In this document: one piece after another, positions 48,638-59,467 of the stretch | How positions within the stretch are numbered: the stretch's first letter is position 1 | Layout of the letters: the number at the start of each line of letters is the position of its first letter | Assembly: GCA_002281775.1 (NCBI GenBank) | Contig: NCGY01000004.1 | Span: 1 to 64,000 of the forward strand | DNA length: 64,000 bases | Direction: 5' to 3' | Origin: Hydrogenophilales bacterium 16-64-46 | GTDB lineage: Bacteria > Pseudomonadota > Gammaproteobacteria > Burkholderiales > Thiobacillaceae | Notes under the pieces: generated by a model | What the model saw: only the letters and a program-made list of their open reading frames with translations | Told to the model about the DNA's origin: nothing | The model's database searches: none | Translations under genes and position numbers: made by a program

Positions 48638-49851
48638 GCGGCGCGCTCCGATTTGCCGGTGGGGGTCTGGTGCTGGGGAAAGACGAGGCGGATGACGGTG
48701 CCGCCGGCGGGGCGCGATTCGATGGAAAGCTTGCCGTTCAGCCGGGCGGCGCGTTCGCGCATGATGGTGAGGCCGAAGCTCTTGCCCATGGTGGACGATT
48801 CGTCGTGCTTTTTCTGCACGCCCACGCCGTCGTCGGCGACGTTCACGCTGTACTGGCCGTCTTCGAGGTCGAGGGTGATGACGACGTGGCGCGCACGCGC
48901 GTGCTTGGCGATGTTGTAGAGCGATTCCTGGATGATGTGGAAGACCTGGATTTCCTCGTCGGGCGAGAGGTTCACGTCCTGCACCAGGTTGAGGAAATCG
49001 ACGTCGGCGCTGGCCTTTTTCCGGAAGCTCTTGGCGAGTTCCTGGATGGCGGGGACGAGGCCGCGCGGGTTGATGCGGTCGCGGTACTGGGTGATCAGGT
49101 CGCGCAGGTCGGCGTAGGCGAGATCGACGGCCTCTTCCACGTCGGCCAGGTAGCGGTTGGCCTTGGGGTAGTCCTCGGACTTCATCGCGCCGGACAGCAC
49201 GTTCAGCCGCATCTTGGCGTAGGCCAGGGTCTGCGCCAGCGAATCGTGAATCTGGTTAGCCAGCATCTGGCGTTCGTTCATCAGCGAGATGCGCATGTTC
49301 TCGCGGGTGAGGCGGGCGTTTTCCAGCGCAATGCCGAGGTGCTCGCTGATGGAGCGGAACAGCAGGCGCACGTCCTCGGGCACGGTCTTGCCTTCTTCGA
49401 GGAAGAGGTTGTACACGCCCATCACCTGGTTCTTGTGCATGAGCGGCACGGCAACGACGGTGCTGCACGCGCTGCTGAAATACGCGGCATTGGCCTGGCG
49501 TTTGCAGAAAGCGACGTTGTTCCAGCTGCTGACGGTGACTTCGCGCGCGGCCTTGCCGCACACGCCACAGTCGACGCTGACGATGGCTTCGTGTTCGACC
49601 ATTTCATCGGGCAGGCCGAGCGAGCCGATGAGCTTGAGGTGGGTGCGGTCGTCGGTGATGACGCGCACCGCGCCAGCCTGTGCGCCCGCCAGCCGGATCA
49701 TGGTCGAGAGAAAGCGCCCGAGCAGCTGTTCGACGTTGGCGTCGGACGACAGGCTGGTGGTGATTTCCGACAGCACCTTAAGCGCGGGCACGCTCACGTT
49801 GCCGCTGTCGGGCGGGGCGTGGTGGTGGAGCGGGTGGATGACGTCTTTCAT
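48634..49851 (-). CDS. Soluble GAF-domain histidine kinase (NarX-like)
   Basis: A 405-aa kinase without transmembrane segments. A GAF domain (about residues 25-175) carries several cysteines (DCGVCGKAA, FCKRQA, SACST) that could bind a metal cluster or sense redox. HisKA_3 dimerisation contains NQIHDSLAQTLAYAKMR with the phosphorylated His. The HATPase domain has SLYNIAKHARA and NVADDGVGV. It pairs with the NarL-like regulator downstream. The signal is unknown; oxygen, nitric oxide or nitrate are possibilities. Confidence 0.9.
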   Translation of the reverse strand: MKDVIHPLHHHAPPDSGNVSVPALKVLSEITTSLSSDANVEQLLGRFLSTMIRLAGAQAGAVRVITDDRTHLKLIGSLGLPDEMVEHEAIVSVDCGVCGKAAREVTVSSWNNVAFCKRQANAAYFSSACSTVVAVPLMHKNQVMGVYNLFLEEGKTVPEDVRLLFRSISEHLGIALENARLTRENMRISLMNERQMLANQIHDSLAQTLAYAKMRLNVLSGAMKSEDYPKANRYLADVEEAVDLAYADLRDLITQYRDRINPRGLVPAIQELAKSFRKKASADVDFLNLVQDVNLSPDEEIQVFHIIQESLYNIAKHARARHVVITLDLEDGQYSVNVADDGVGVQKKHDESSTMGKSFGLTIMRERAARLNGKLSIESRPAGGTVIRLVFPQHQTPTGKSERAA

Positions 49852-49912
49852 GGCAGGCTCGTGTAGTCAGGTTTCCAGCATAGCGCGCTTGGGCAGCGGC
49901 CCCAAGCCGCGC

Positions 49913-52900
49913 TCAGGGCGCGACGGGCGCTGGCGTTGGGGCGGCAGGGGCAGGCGGTGTAGGCGTGGCCGGCACAGGCACGGAGACACTGGGTTCGAGA
50001 TCTTCCGGGAAGCCACCGCGCAGGGGCGCTTCCTTAGGTCGGGGGTCGGCCTGGCTGGTTGCACCGTCGGGTTTTTCCTTGAGCGGGCCGCGTGGGGCCG
50101 GGGTGGGTGGCGGCGTGACCGGCGCAGGCACAGGTTCAGCCGGCTCGCCCGGCGCGGCAGCGGGAACCGGTGGGGCAGGTGGTTGCGGATAGAGATGCGG
50201 CTGCAATTGCGGCAGCAGGGTCTTGAGGATTTGCGCGGTGAGCGAACTGGTGAAGCCGAACTGCCCGGCGACTTCACCCGGCACCAATGCGGTGAGCGTG
50301 CCGAAGTAGCGCTCGCCCAGATAGAACGCGAAGGTGGCGGTGCGGTTGACCACGCGCGATTCGAGCAGCTGCCCGCCACGGCCGTAGCGTTCGAAGCGGT
50401 GGTCGCCGGTGCCAGTCTTGCCGCCGATGACGAGCGAGGTGCCGTCGGCTGCCTTGAGCGCGCCAGCGAGGCGGCCGGCGGTACCGCCTTCGACCACGTT
50501 GGCCAGGGCACGGCGCACGGTGCGCGCAACGTCCACCGGCATCAGGCGTTCCCCAACCGGGGTTTTCATCGACAGCCGGGTGTCGAAGGGCGTGTTGGCA
50601 GCGAAGTGCAGGCCGGTGAGGCTCACCATGGGCATGCGCAGGCCGTCGTTGACGAGGATGCTCATCAGCTCGGCCAGCGCGGCAGGGCGGTCGCCGGAAC
50701 TGCCGATAGCGGTGGCGTAGGACGGCGTGAGGTTGTCGAAGGGATAGCCCAGACGCTTCCAGTCGACGAGCAGGCGGTCGAAGGCTTCCACCTCCAGCAG
50801 CGACTGGATGCGGATGTCCTGCGCGTTTTTGCGGCTGGTCTTGAACAGCCAGTCGTAGACTTCGAGCCGCACGCCGGCCCCGTTGTCGTACAGGGCTTGC
50901 AGGTCGGTTTTTGGCACGGCGCGCAGGGTTTTCACCACCCACAGTTCCAGCGGGTGGACCTGCGCCACGTAGCCCCGGTCGGCCAGGTCGTAGGCGTCGG
51001 GCGCGTGGGTGCGGTAGAGCGATTCGACGGTTTTGGCGCTAAGTGCGGTGCTGTCGGGGAAGGCGCGGCGCAGCGCGGCGTCAAACGCGGCGAGGTCGGC
51101 CTGCGGTTCGAGATAGCGGAACACCGCCGCAAACCGGCGCGGCGTGCGCGTGCGGGCGGTGAGGTCGTCGAGCATCTGCGCCGGGGTCTGCGCCTTGTGC
51201 TTCTGGTAGAAGCGGCGGATGAAGGTGCGGCCTTCCTGGTCGACAAAGCGCGCGAGGTAGGTGTCGCGCAGCGGGTTGCTGGCGTCGTCGAGGATGCGGG
51301 CAGCTGCGCCCGGCGTGGCGCTGGCGTAGTGGCGCACGATGTCGCGCATCATGCGGATGTAGACGAGGTTGACCGAGTTCTTCGTCGCTTCCCACACGTC
51401 CATCACGCGGCCGTTGTCCTTGGCGTCGAAGTTGGCAAAGTTGTGCAGGCCGCCGCCGGTGAAGAAGGTTTCGGGCGTGGCCGAGTAGGGCCGCGCCATC
51501 GCACCGTCGAGCAGCGCCTGCAGGGAGATGCCGGGCTTGGCCAAGAGCGTGGCGGCGACCCACTGCGCGAGCACGTCGCGTTGTGGCTGCGCTTTCTGCG
51601 CCAGGGTCTTGGCGTCGAGCATGCGGTACTCGGCGTGCAGGCGGGCGACGATTTCCAGATAGGTGACGAGGGTGCGCAGCTTGGCGGTGGAACCGAGGTC
51701 GAGCCGCGCCTGGCTGTTGATGTCGAAGGGCTGGTTGAGGTTGTCCGCCTGGATGCGCAGCGCGTTGCCGCGCGGGGTTCTTTCATAAAGCGTGAAGCTG
51801 TAGATCACCTTGTCGAGCGGATTGCTCGGTTGCAACAGGCGGTGGCCGACCAGCCCGGACTCGGTGGCGGCCTCCAGCTTGCCCAGGCTTTGCAGATAGG
51901 CGCTGACGATTTTTTGCGCCGGCTGGTTGATGCTGGTGTCGACCGTAAGATCGAGGCGGTCGAGGTCGTACAGGCGGGGTTCGCCGAGCAGCCGGGCCAC
52001 CCGGATGCGTAGCGCGTTGGCGGCTTTCTGGTCGACGAAGCGCGGCGGCGGCGGGTCGATGCGGGCGCTCGTGTTGCGCAGCTTGACCTGTTTGGCGCGC
52101 TCGGCGAGTTCGGGCGGGATGATGCCCGCCTGCGCGAGCAGGCCCAGATGGTCGTCGGTCAGCGCGTCGAGCGCCTTGCGGTTGGCGGCCAGGTAATACG
52201 ACGGCCGGCGTTCGGCGACGATGAGTGAGAGCGCGTGCTTCAGCGCACGCGCGTAGTCAGCGTCGTGCTTGTGCGGCGCACGCGACAGGGTGCGGTTGAT
52301 CTCGGCAAAATCGAGGCCGTACCAGGCCCACAGGCCATCGCCGATGCCGTTGACCTCGCCGTAACGCGGCGCGGCGGCCAGCGGCACGGTGTTCAGATAG
52401 GCCATGACGGTTTTCTTTCGCATCGCCAGCGTGTTGGGACCGTCGAGGTAGGCCCTGAGGCTGGCGGTGCCCATCTGCTTCAGCTTCTCGCTCATGTCGG
52501 CGGTGCGGCCTTCGGGCGAGTGGCGGTATTTCTCGATCTGCGTGGGCAGCGTGCTGCCGCCCGGCACGTTGCGGTTGGTGTCGATGACACTGATGCCTTT
52601 TTCCAGCAGCGCCTGCGCGAGGCGGTCCCATTCCACGGCGGGGTTACGGTTGGGGTATTCCTCGGTGAGCAGTTCGCGGTTTTCGATGTAGAGGAGCGCA
52701 TCGACCAGCACCTTGGGAATGATCTCGAAACGGCCGTAGACGCGTTCGGGATGGCGGCCCCGGTAGAGCGTCTTGCCGTCACTGTCGAGCAGGGCGATGC
52801 CGGCCTGGTCCTTTTCGCGGTAGGGCAGGAACAGGCCCAGCTGTGACACGCGCTCCATTTGCACGCTGATCTTGGCCTGCCGGTCAATCTTCCAGCCGGC

Positions 52901-53152
52901 CTTGTCGAGCCGGGCAAAGTAGTCGGGCAGCTTGCTGTAGCCCAGGCGCTGGTCGTAAGGACCGTTGCCGGGATAGACGATGCGTTTGGACGGGCCCGGC
53001 TCCACGCGCCAGGTCATTTTCTGCGCGGTCTTGGCGAGATATTTGGCCTCCAGCGCCGAGGACACCAGTTCGTAGGCCACCAGGCCCAACAGGCCGAGCA
53101 GCAGCACGAGTACGCCGATGCCGAGGAGGAGACGGCGCGGAAGCTTGCTCAC
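49913..53152 (-). CDS. Large class A penicillin-binding protein (transglycosylase/transpeptidase)
   Basis: A 1079-aa inner-membrane enzyme, longer than typical PBP1. An N-terminal membrane anchor (residues about 8-30) precedes a GT51 domain (IENRELL; PGGSTLPTQIEKYRHSPEGR; MAYLNTVPL). The transpeptidase domain has SxxK in GSTAKLRTL, an SxN-type region near AIGSSGDRP and KTGTG in VIGGKTGTGDH. About 95 C-terminal residues are Pro/Ala-rich and disordered-looking. The GT51 motifs are atypical (no EDxxFxxHxG), so its role may be specialised. It ends 61 bases from the GAF-kinase gene and starts 2 bases after hemF. Confidence 0.85.
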   Translation of the reverse strand: MSKLPRRLLLGIGVLVLLLGLLGLVAYELVSSALEAKYLAKTAQKMTWRVEPGPSKRIVYPGNGPYDQRLGYSKLPDYFARLDKAGWKIDRQAKISVQMERVSQLGLFLPYREKDQAGIALLDSDGKTLYRGRHPERVYGRFEIIPKVLVDALLYIENRELLTEEYPNRNPAVEWDRLAQALLEKGISVIDTNRNVPGGSTLPTQIEKYRHSPEGRTADMSEKLKQMGTASLRAYLDGPNTLAMRKKTVMAYLNTVPLAAAPRYGEVNGIGDGLWAWYGLDFAEINRTLSRAPHKHDADYARALKHALSLIVAERRPSYYLAANRKALDALTDDHLGLLAQAGIIPPELAERAKQVKLRNTSARIDPPPPRFVDQKAANALRIRVARLLGEPRLYDLDRLDLTVDTSINQPAQKIVSAYLQSLGKLEAATESGLVGHRLLQPSNPLDKVIYSFTLYERTPRGNALRIQADNLNQPFDINSQARLDLGSTAKLRTLVTYLEIVARLHAEYRMLDAKTLAQKAQPQRDVLAQWVAATLLAKPGISLQALLDGAMARPYSATPETFFTGGGLHNFANFDAKDNGRVMDVWEATKNSVNLVYIRMMRDIVRHYASATPGAAARILDDASNPLRDTYLARFVDQEGRTFIRRFYQKHKAQTPAQMLDDLTARTRTPRRFAAVFRYLEPQADLAAFDAALRRAFPDSTALSAKTVESLYRTHAPDAYDLADRGYVAQVHPLELWVVKTLRAVPKTDLQALYDNGAGVRLEVYDWLFKTSRKNAQDIRIQSLLEVEAFDRLLVDWKRLGYPFDNLTPSYATAIGSSGDRPAALAELMSILVNDGLRMPMVSLTGLHFAANTPFDTRLSMKTPVGERLMPVDVARTVRRALANVVEGGTAGRLAGALKAADGTSLVIGGKTGTGDHRFERYGRGGQLLESRVVNRTATFAFYLGERYFGTLTALVPGEVAGQFGFTSSLTAQILKTLLPQLQPHLYPQPPAPPVPAAAPGEPAEPVPAPVTPPPTPAPRGPLKEKPDGATSQADPRPKEAPLRGGFPEDLEPSVSVPVPATPTPPAPAAPTPAPVAP

Positions 53153-53153
53153 G

Positions 53154-54065
53154 TCAGACCCAGTTTTTGGCGACGAGGAAATCGCTATACAGCGCGGCTT
53201 CCAGCGAGCCCGGCTCGGGGTGCCAGTCGTAGCGCCATTTCACGATGGGCGGCATCGACATGAGGATGGATTCGGTGCGGCCGCCGGATTGCAGACCGAA
53301 CAGCGTGCCGCGGTCGTACACCAGGTTGAACTCGACGTAGCGGCCGCGCCGGTAGGCCTGGAAGTCGCGCTCGCGTTCGCCGTAGGGGGTGTCCTTGCGG
53401 CGTTCGAGGATCGGCAGGTAGGCGGTGAGGAAGGCATCGCCCAGCGCGCGGGTCATGGCGAAGGCGTGGTCGAAGCCGCCTTCGGAAAAATCATCGAAGA
53501 ACACCCCGCCGATGCCACGCGGCTCGTTGCGGTGCTTGAGGAAGAAATACTTGTCACACCAGTCCTTGAAGCGCGGATGCAGTTCGCTGCCAAAGGGGTC
53601 GAGCGCGGCCTTGCAGGTGGCGTGGAAGTGGCGCGCGTCGTCCTCGAAACCGTAGTAGGGCGTGAGGTCCATGCCACCGCCAAACCACCATACCGGTGCT
53701 TCGCCGTCCTTTTCCGCGACGAAGCAGCGCACGTTCATGTGCACCGTGGGCGCGTAGGGGTTTTTTGGATGCAGCACCAGCGACACGCCCATCGCCTCCC
53801 AGCGGCGGCCGGCGAGTTCGGGCCGGTGTGCGCTCGCCGAGGGCGGCAGCCGGTCACCCAGCACGTGCGAGAAATTCACGCCGCCGCGTTCCAGTATCCG
53901 GCCGTCCTCGATCAGGCGCGAGGTGCCGCCGCCGCCTTCTGGCCTATTCCAGGCATCGCTGCGGAACGGCAGGCCGTCCCCCTGTTCCAGGGCGGCGACG
54001 ATGCGCGCCTGAAGATCGGTAAGCCAGGCCTTGACGGCGGCAGTGTCGGGGAGGGTGGCAGACAT
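53154..54065 (-). CDS. hemF: Aerobic coproporphyrinogen III oxidase
   Basis: Oxygen-dependent conversion of coproporphyrinogen III to protoporphyrinogen IX in heme synthesis; 303 aa. Conserved segments are [21 protein letters not shown] (split across residues 50-70), the metal-binding [28 protein letters not shown] and [14 protein letters not shown]. Its start shares one base with the tsaC stop. The presence of HemF implies growth with oxygen. Confidence 0.97.
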   Translation of the reverse strand: MSATLPDTAAVKAWLTDLQARIVAALEQGDGLPFRSDAWNRPEGGGGTSRLIEDGRILERGGVNFSHVLGDRLPPSASAHRPELAGRRWEAMGVSLVLHPKNPYAPTVHMNVRCFVAEKDGEAPVWWFGGGMDLTPYYGFEDDARHFHATCKAALDPFGSELHPRFKDWCDKYFFLKHRNEPRGIGGVFFDDFSEGGFDHAFAMTRALGDAFLTAYLPILERRKDTPYGERERDFQAYRRGRYVEFNLVYDRGTLFGLQSGGRTESILMSMPPIVKWRYDWHPEPGSLEAALYSDFLVAKNWV

Positions 54066-54619
54066 CACGGGCGCAGGATCTTTCCGGTGGTAAGGTCGAT
54101 CAGGGTGGAAGGGCGGCGGCGCGTGCCGATTCGGCCAGCAAGCGTTCGCACGCGCGTGCCGAATATTCTGCGGCATTCGGCCGCGGTTCGGGCCGCTTTG
54201 CGGCCGCTTTTGTTGGCGCTGGTGGAAACCAGCGCCATGCCGAGCGTGCGGCACAGTCGCGCCGCGTCGGGATGGGCGGTGACGCGCACGGCAACGGTGG
54301 GCCGGCCGCCGGTGAGCAGGGCCGGGCAGCGGCGCGACGCCGGCACCACCCAGGTGACCGGGCCGGGCCAGCTGCGCTTCATGCGCGCAAGCTGGCCGGC
54401 GGGCAGGCGGGCGACATAGGGCTGGAGCTGGGCCCAGTCAGCGGCGATGAGCAGCAGGCCTTTGGCGGCGCTGCGGCCCTTGGCGGCGATGAGGCGCTTG
54501 AGCGCGTGCGGTTGGCGGGGATCGCAGCCCAGGCCGTAGCAGGATTCGGTCGGGTAGGCGATGAGGCCGCCGCGGCGCAGATGTGCGCGCATGCCAGATA
54601 CGCCGCTGTTACCGTTCAC
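54065..54619 (-). CDS. tsaC: Threonylcarbamoyl-AMP synthase, TsaC/YrdC family
   Basis: Makes threonylcarbamoyl-AMP for the t6A37 modification of tRNA; 184 aa, TsaC length without the extra SUA5 domain. [40 protein letters not shown] and [11 protein letters not shown] are the family boxes. It lies between purD and hemF on the same strand. Confidence 0.94.
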   Translation of the reverse strand: MNGNSGVSGMRAHLRRGGLIAYPTESCYGLGCDPRQPHALKRLIAAKGRSAAKGLLLIAADWAQLQPYVARLPAGQLARMKRSWPGPVTWVVPASRRCPALLTGGRPTVAVRVTAHPDAARLCRTLGMALVSTSANKSGRKAARTAAECRRIFGTRVRTLAGRIGTRRRPSTLIDLTTGKILRP

Positions 54620-54636
54620 GACTTACCGCTCACCAC

Positions 54637-55914
54637 TCACTTCTTGCGGTCCAGCGCGCGCCAGCCGATGTCGCGGCGGTATTGCATGCCGTCGAACCGG
54701 ATGGTCGAGACGGCATCGTAGGCGCGCGCCTGCGCCATGCGCACACTGTCCCCGAGTGCGGTTACCGCCAGCACGCGGCCGCCGCTGACCACAACCTGGC
54801 CGCTGGATTCGGCCGTGCCGGCGTGGAAGACGTGCAGGTCATCAGCAGATGCGGGTAGTGTGCCGATGGCCGCACCCTTCTTCGGCGCGTCGGGGTAGCC
54901 CTCGGCAGCGAGTACCACCGCGAGTGCGGTCCGGCGATCCCATTCAGCTTCGACCTGGTCGAGCCGGCCGTCGATGGCGGCGTCGAGCAGGGTCACCAGG
55001 TCGGATTTCAGCCGCATCATGATCGGCTGGGTTTCCGGGTCGCCCATGCGGCAATTGAATTCCAGCACCTTGGGTGCGCCGTCTGGCGACACCATGATGC
55101 CGGCGTAGAGAAAGCCGGTGTAGCGGATGCCATCGGCGGCCATGCCCTCGACCGTGGGCAGGATCACCTCGCGCATGATGCGCGCGTGCAGTTCGGGAGT
55201 GACCACCGGTGCCGGCGAATACGCGCCCATGCCGCCGGTGTTGGGGCCGGTGTCCCCGTCGCCGAGCCGCTTGTGGTCCTGGCTGGAGGCCAGCGCCAGC
55301 ACGTGCTCGCCGTCTACCAGCACGATGAAGCTGGCTTCCTCGCCGACGAGGCATTCCTCGATGACGACACGGTGGCCGGCCTCGCCCATGCTGTTGCCGG
55401 CGAGCATGGCGTCCACCGCCGCGTGCGCCTCGTCGGCCGCCATCGCCACCACCACGCCCTTGCCGGCGGCCAGCCCATCGGCTTTCACCACGATGGGCGC
55501 GCCCTGCGCATTGATGTAGGCATGGGCTTCGGTGGCGTCGGTGAAGGTGCCGAAGGCTGCCGTGGGAATGCCGTGGCGTGCCATGAACTGCTTGGCAAAA
55601 TCCTTGGAACTTTCGAGCTGCGCGGCCGCCTGGGCAGGGCCGAAAATGCGCAGGCCCGCCGCACGGAAGGCGTCGACCACGCCGGCTGCCAGCGGGGCCT
55701 CGGGGCCGACCACCGTGAAGGCGATATCGGGATCGCGCCGCACGAATTCGACCAGTGCCGGAATCGCCGTGAGGGGGACGTTGACGAGCCCGTCTTCCGT
55801 CGCCGTGCCGCCGTTTCCGGGCGCGACGAAAACCTGGGAAACCTTGGGCGATTGCGCGAGTTTCCACGCGAGGGCGTGTTCGCGTCCGCCGGAGCCGATG
55901 ACGAGTATTTTCAT
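54637..55914 (-). CDS. purD: Phosphoribosylamine-glycine ligase (GARS)
   Basis: Second step of purine synthesis, ATP-dependent joining of glycine to phosphoribosylamine; 425 aa. The start [19 protein letters not shown] is diagnostic. ATP-grasp features include [33 protein letters not shown] and [14 protein letters not shown] repeat-rich 97-base gap separates it from purH upstream. Confidence 0.98.
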   Translation of the reverse strand: MKILVIGSGGREHALAWKLAQSPKVSQVFVAPGNGGTATEDGLVNVPLTAIPALVEFVRRDPDIAFTVVGPEAPLAAGVVDAFRAAGLRIFGPAQAAAQLESSKDFAKQFMARHGIPTAAFGTFTDATEAHAYINAQGAPIVVKADGLAAGKGVVVAMAADEAHAAVDAMLAGNSMGEAGHRVVIEECLVGEEASFIVLVDGEHVLALASSQDHKRLGDGDTGPNTGGMGAYSPAPVVTPELHARIMREVILPTVEGMAADGIRYTGFLYAGIMVSPDGAPKVLEFNCRMGDPETQPIMMRLKSDLVTLLDAAIDGRLDQVEAEWDRRTALAVVLAAEGYPDAPKKGAAIGTLPASADDLHVFHAGTAESSGQVVVSGGRVLAVTALGDSVRMAQARAYDAVSTIRFDGMQYRRDIGWRALDRKK

Positions 55915-55921
55915 GTGTGTG

Positions 55922-56007
55922 GTGAGCGGTGAGTAGTAAGCGGTGAGCGGTCGGGGTGGCGTGAGTTCGGGTTTCTCGGCTCACTGCTCACCGCTTGCCG
56001 CTCACCC
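55922..56007. repeat. GTGAGCGGTGAG repeat cluster between purD and purH
   Basis: Copies of GGTGAGCGGTGAG/TAAGCGGTGAGCGG on the left face inverted copies CTCACTGCTCACCGC and TTGCCGCTCACC on the right, giving a long imperfect hairpin. A related half-copy, TTACCGCTCACCACTCAC, lies between tsaC and purD (about 54622-54640). This looks like a dispersed palindromic (REP-like) element. Confidence 0.6.
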
Positions 56008-56011
56008 ATAA

Positions 56012-57571
56012 TCAATGACGGAAATGCCGCGTACCGGTGAACACCATGGCGATGCCATGCTCGTTGGCTGCCGCAATGACTTCGTCGTCACGCATCGAGC
56101 CACCGGGCTGGATCACCGCCTTGATCCCTGCGGCGGCGGCGTTGTCGAGGCCGTCGCGGAAGGGGAAAAAGGCATCGCTCGCCATCGCAGAACCGGGCAC
56201 GACGAGACCGGCGTGTTCGGCCTTGATCGCGGCGATGCGGGCGGAATTGACGCGGCTCATCTGGCCGGCACCGACGCCGATGGTCATGCCGTCACGGGCG
56301 TAGACGATCGCGTTCGACTTGACGAACTTGGCGACGCGCCAGGCGAACATCAGGTCGGCCATTTCGGCATCCGACGGCGCGCGGGTGGTGACGACCTTGA
56401 GTTCGGCATGAAGCAACACGTCGGCATCCTGGATCAAGAGGCCGCCGGCGACGCGCTTCATGTCCATTTGCGCGACCGATCCGTTCCACTGCCCGCATTC
56501 GAGCAGGCGCACGTTTTTCTTGGCGGCGACGACGGCAACGGCTTCCGCGCTGACTTTGGGCGCGACAATGACTTCGACGAACTGGCGCTCGACGATGGCG
56601 GCGGCGGTCGCGGCGTCGAGCTCACCGTTGAAGGCGATGATGCCGCCGAAGGCCGACTCGGGGTCGGTCTTGTAGGCGCGGTCGTAAGCGTCGAGCAGCG
56701 ACGTGCCGTAGGCGACGCCGCAGGGATTGGCGTGCTTGACGATGACGCACGCGGGCGCGGTGTCGAAGAGTTTGACGCATTCGAGCGCAGCGTCGGTGTC
56801 GGCGATGTTGTTGTACGAGAGCTCTTTGCCCTGAAGTTGGCGCGCGGTCGAGATGGTGCCGACGGGGGCGTTCTGTTCGATGTAGAACGCGCCGGCCTGA
56901 TGCGGATTTTCGCCGTAGCGGCAGGTTTGCGCGCGGATGAAGTTGAGGTTCAGCTTGTCGCCGAATGCCTGTTTTTCACCGGCGTCGTCGAGTGCCGTCA
57001 AGTAGTTGGAAATCGCGCTGTCGTATTCGGCGGTGTGGCTAAACGCTTTCTTGGCGAGGCCGAAGCGCGTCGCGTCGGTCAGCGCGCCGCCGTTTGCGCT
57101 CATCTCGGCGACCAGATCCGCGTAGTCCACCGGGTCGGTGACGATGGCGACGAAGCGGAAGTTCTTGGCGGAAGACCGCACCATCGCCGGGCCGCCGATG
57201 TCGATGTTCTCGATCGCGTCGTCCAGCGTGTGCGGCCTGGCGACGGTTTCGCGGAAGGGGTAGAGATTCACGCACACCAGATCGATGTTGGCGATGCCGT
57301 GCGCATTCATCGTCGCGACGTGTTCGGGCAGATCGCGCCGGCCGAGGATGCCACCGTGGACTTTTGGGTGCAGGGTTTTGACGCGGCCGTCGAGCATTTC
57401 GGGAAAGCCGGTAAATTCCGACACGTCGATGACCGGCAGGCCGGCGTCCCGGATCGCTTTGGCGGTGCCGCCGGTGGAGAGAAGTTCGACCCCCGCAGCA
57501 CTGAGCGCGCGGGCGAATTCGACGAGGCCGGTTTTGTCGGAAACCGAGAGCAGGGCGCGCGTGATTTTCAT
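56012..57571 (-). CDS. purH: Bifunctional AICAR transformylase/IMP cyclohydrolase
   Basis: Last two steps of IMP synthesis; 519 aa from the ATG at 57571. The N-terminal cyclohydrolase has [27 protein letters not shown] and [15 protein letters not shown]. The C-terminal transformylase has the catalytic Lys-His (VKHANPCG), RYGENPHQ and SNAIVYARD. It starts 17 bases after fis. Confidence 0.98.
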   Translation of the reverse strand: MKITRALLSVSDKTGLVEFARALSAAGVELLSTGGTAKAIRDAGLPVIDVSEFTGFPEMLDGRVKTLHPKVHGGILGRRDLPEHVATMNAHGIANIDLVCVNLYPFRETVARPHTLDDAIENIDIGGPAMVRSSAKNFRFVAIVTDPVDYADLVAEMSANGGALTDATRFGLAKKAFSHTAEYDSAISNYLTALDDAGEKQAFGDKLNLNFIRAQTCRYGENPHQAGAFYIEQNAPVGTISTARQLQGKELSYNNIADTDAALECVKLFDTAPACVIVKHANPCGVAYGTSLLDAYDRAYKTDPESAFGGIIAFNGELDAATAAAIVERQFVEVIVAPKVSAEAVAVVAAKKNVRLLECGQWNGSVAQMDMKRVAGGLLIQDADVLLHAELKVVTTRAPSDAEMADLMFAWRVAKFVKSNAIVYARDGMTIGVGAGQMSRVNSARIAAIKAEHAGLVVPGSAMASDAFFPFRDGLDNAAAAGIKAVIQPGGSMRDDEVIAAANEHGIAMVFTGTRHFRH

Positions 57572-57588
57572 GGTCGGGAAACGAGAGG

Positions 57589-57828
57589 TCAGTCGATGAG
57601 GCCGTATTCGCGCATTTTCTTGCGCAGGGTGTTGCGGTTGATGCCGAGCATGTCGGCGGCGCGCGTCTGGTTGCCCTCGGCACGGTCGAGGATGTAGACC
57701 AGCAGGGGCTTTTCGACGGCACTGACGACCATGTTGTAGATCTCGCACGGCGGTTCGCCGTCGAGGTCCTTGAAATAACGGTTGAGTGACCGCCGCATGC
57801 AGGCGGCGATTTCGGTTTCTTCTATCAT
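57589..57828 (-). CDS. fis: Fis-family DNA-binding protein
   Basis: A 79-aa nucleoid protein of the short betaproteobacterial type. The C-terminal helix-turn-helix is [20 protein letters not shown], almost identical to classical Fis. It follows dusB, the typical dusB-fis arrangement, and probably influences rRNA and growth-phase genes. Confidence 0.95.
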   Translation of the reverse strand: MIEETEIAACMRRSLNRYFKDLDGEPPCEIYNMVVSAVEKPLLVYILDRAEGNQTRAADMLGINRNTLRKKMREYGLID

Positions 57829-57866
57829 CGTGCTCCCTTAGTTGCCCAGTGCGTTGCCGGGAACCC

Positions 57867-58916
57867 TTATGCCGCCAGCCTGGATGCAGGCGGGTGTTCT
57901 TCCGCGTGAGGGTGAATATCGCTTTCGTAACGCAGGCGGCTGTCGGCGCGTGCGGCCTGCGCAAAGTAATCGTTGACCGCGGCGAGCTGTCCGGCCACGG
58001 TATCGAGCTGGTTCATGGCGTGGCGGAAGGCGCTGCTGCCGACCAGACCCTTGGTGTACCAGGAAATGTGTTTGCGTGCGACGCGCACGCCGGTCAGGTC
58101 GCCGTAAAAGGCGTATAGATCGTGCAGGTGGCCCAGGAGCACGGTGTGGATTTCGGCCACTTCGGGTTGCGGCAGGTGCGTGCCGGTGTTCAGATAATGT
58201 TCGATTTCACGGAAGATCCACGGACGCCCCTGCGCGGCGCGGCCGATCATCACGGCGTCGGCCCCGGTGGTGTCGAACACCTGCTTCGCTTTTTCCGGCG
58301 AGGTGATGTCGCCGTTGGCGATGATGGGAATGCGGGCTGCGGCCTTCACCGCGCGGATGGTGTCGTACTCGGCGTCGCCGCTGTAGCCGCAGGCGCGAGT
58401 GCGGCCGTGCATGGCCAATGCCTGCACGCCGGCATTCTCTGCAATCTTCAGGATGGCCAGCGCGTTGCGGTGTTCGCGGTCCCAGCCGGTGCGGATCTTC
58501 AGCGTCACCGGGACGTCGGGCACGGCCTGCACCACGGCGTCGAGAATGCGGCCGACCAGGGCTTCGTCCTGCAGCAGGGCGGAGCCGGCCATCACGTTGC
58601 AGACTTTCTTGGCCGGGCAACCCATGTTGATGTCGATGATCTGTGCGCCGCGTTCGACGTTGTGGCGTGCGGCTTCGGCCATCATCGCCGGATCGGCGCC
58701 GGCGATCTGCACGCTGATCGGATCGACTTCGCCGTCGTGGTTGGCACGCCGCGCGGTCTTGGCCGAGCCATAAAGCAGCGAGTTCGAGGTCACCATCTCG
58801 GACACCGCCATGCCTGCGCCCAGCTGCTTGCACAGCTGGCGGAACGGCCGGTCGGTGACGCCCGCCATGGGGGCGACGACCAGCCGGTTTTTGAGAAGGT
58901 GGGAACCAATACGCAT
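57867..58916 (-). CDS. dusB: tRNA-dihydrouridine synthase B
   Basis: FMN-dependent reduction of uridine in the tRNA D-loop; 349 aa from [19 protein letters not shown] (start 58916; an upstream Met four codons earlier is possible). [12 protein letters not shown], the catalytic Cys in [12 protein letters not shown], and [11 protein letters not shown] and [10 protein letters not shown] are family boxes. First gene of the dusB-fis-purH-purD block; divergent from mscL. Confidence 0.96.
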   Translation of the reverse strand: MRIGSHLLKNRLVVAPMAGVTDRPFRQLCKQLGAGMAVSEMVTSNSLLYGSAKTARRANHDGEVDPISVQIAGADPAMMAEAARHNVERGAQIIDINMGCPAKKVCNVMAGSALLQDEALVGRILDAVVQAVPDVPVTLKIRTGWDREHRNALAILKIAENAGVQALAMHGRTRACGYSGDAEYDTIRAVKAAARIPIIANGDITSPEKAKQVFDTTGADAVMIGRAAQGRPWIFREIEHYLNTGTHLPQPEVAEIHTVLLGHLHDLYAFYGDLTGVRVARKHISWYTKGLVGSSAFRHAMNQLDTVAGQLAAVNDYFAQAARADSRLRYESDIHPHAEEHPPASRLAA

Positions 58917-59044
58917 AAGGGGGAGCATTTTACCCGCGCGCCCCGCCCCGACCAAGCAAACGAGAATTTACATTCACGGGTGGAGGCAAACCCGCTGAGC
59001 GATTACCATCCTTGCCATCTGTCATCACCCGGGGAGGGCGCAGC

Positions 59045-59467
59045 ATGAGCATCGTGTCGGAGTTTCGCGAGTTCGCAGTCAAGGGCAACGCCATGGATTT
59101 GGCAGTGGGCGTCATCATCGGCGCAGCCTTCGGCAAGATTGTGGAATCCATCGTCAACGATCTCATCATGCCGGTCATCGGCGCGATCTTTGGTGGCTTT
59201 GATTTCAGCAATCTCTTCATCACTCTGGGAAGCGTACCCGAGGGTGTGGCAATGACGCTGGTCGAACTGAAAAAGGCCGGTGTGCCGGTGTTCGCCTACG
59301 GCAATTTCCTCACCATCCTGCTCAATTTCATCATCCTCGCCTTCATCGTCTTCATGCTCGTGAAGCAGGTGAACCGCCTTAAAAAAGAAGCGCCACCGCC
59401 CGCACCGGCCGCTACGCCCGAGGACATCGTGCTGCTGCGGGAGATACGCGATAGCCTGAGTAAATAG
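59045..59467 (+). CDS. mscL: Large-conductance mechanosensitive channel
   Basis: Inner-membrane safety valve opened by membrane tension; 140 aa. The N-terminal amphipathic helix and first pore helix read [20 protein letters not shown] and GAAFGKIV; the second helix is [20 protein letters not shown] cytoplasmic bundle ends [16 protein letters not shown]. The start at 59045 gives the usual [10 protein letters not shown]. Confidence 0.97.
   Translation: MSIVSEFREFAVKGNAMDLAVGVIIGAAFGKIVESIVNDLIMPVIGAIFGGFDFSNLFITLGSVPEGVAMTLVELKKAGVPVFAYGNFLTILLNFIILAFIVFMLVKQVNRLKKEAPPPAPAATPEDIVLLREIRDSLSK

Noticed and set aside
49289..52012. 907-codon plus-strand frame opposite the GAF kinase and PBP genes
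   Set aside because: Val/Gly/Arg-rich translation without motifs; it crosses two confident minus-strand genes.
56015..57697. 560-codon plus-strand frame opposite purH
   Set aside because: Shadow of the purH codon pattern, with no recognisable domain.
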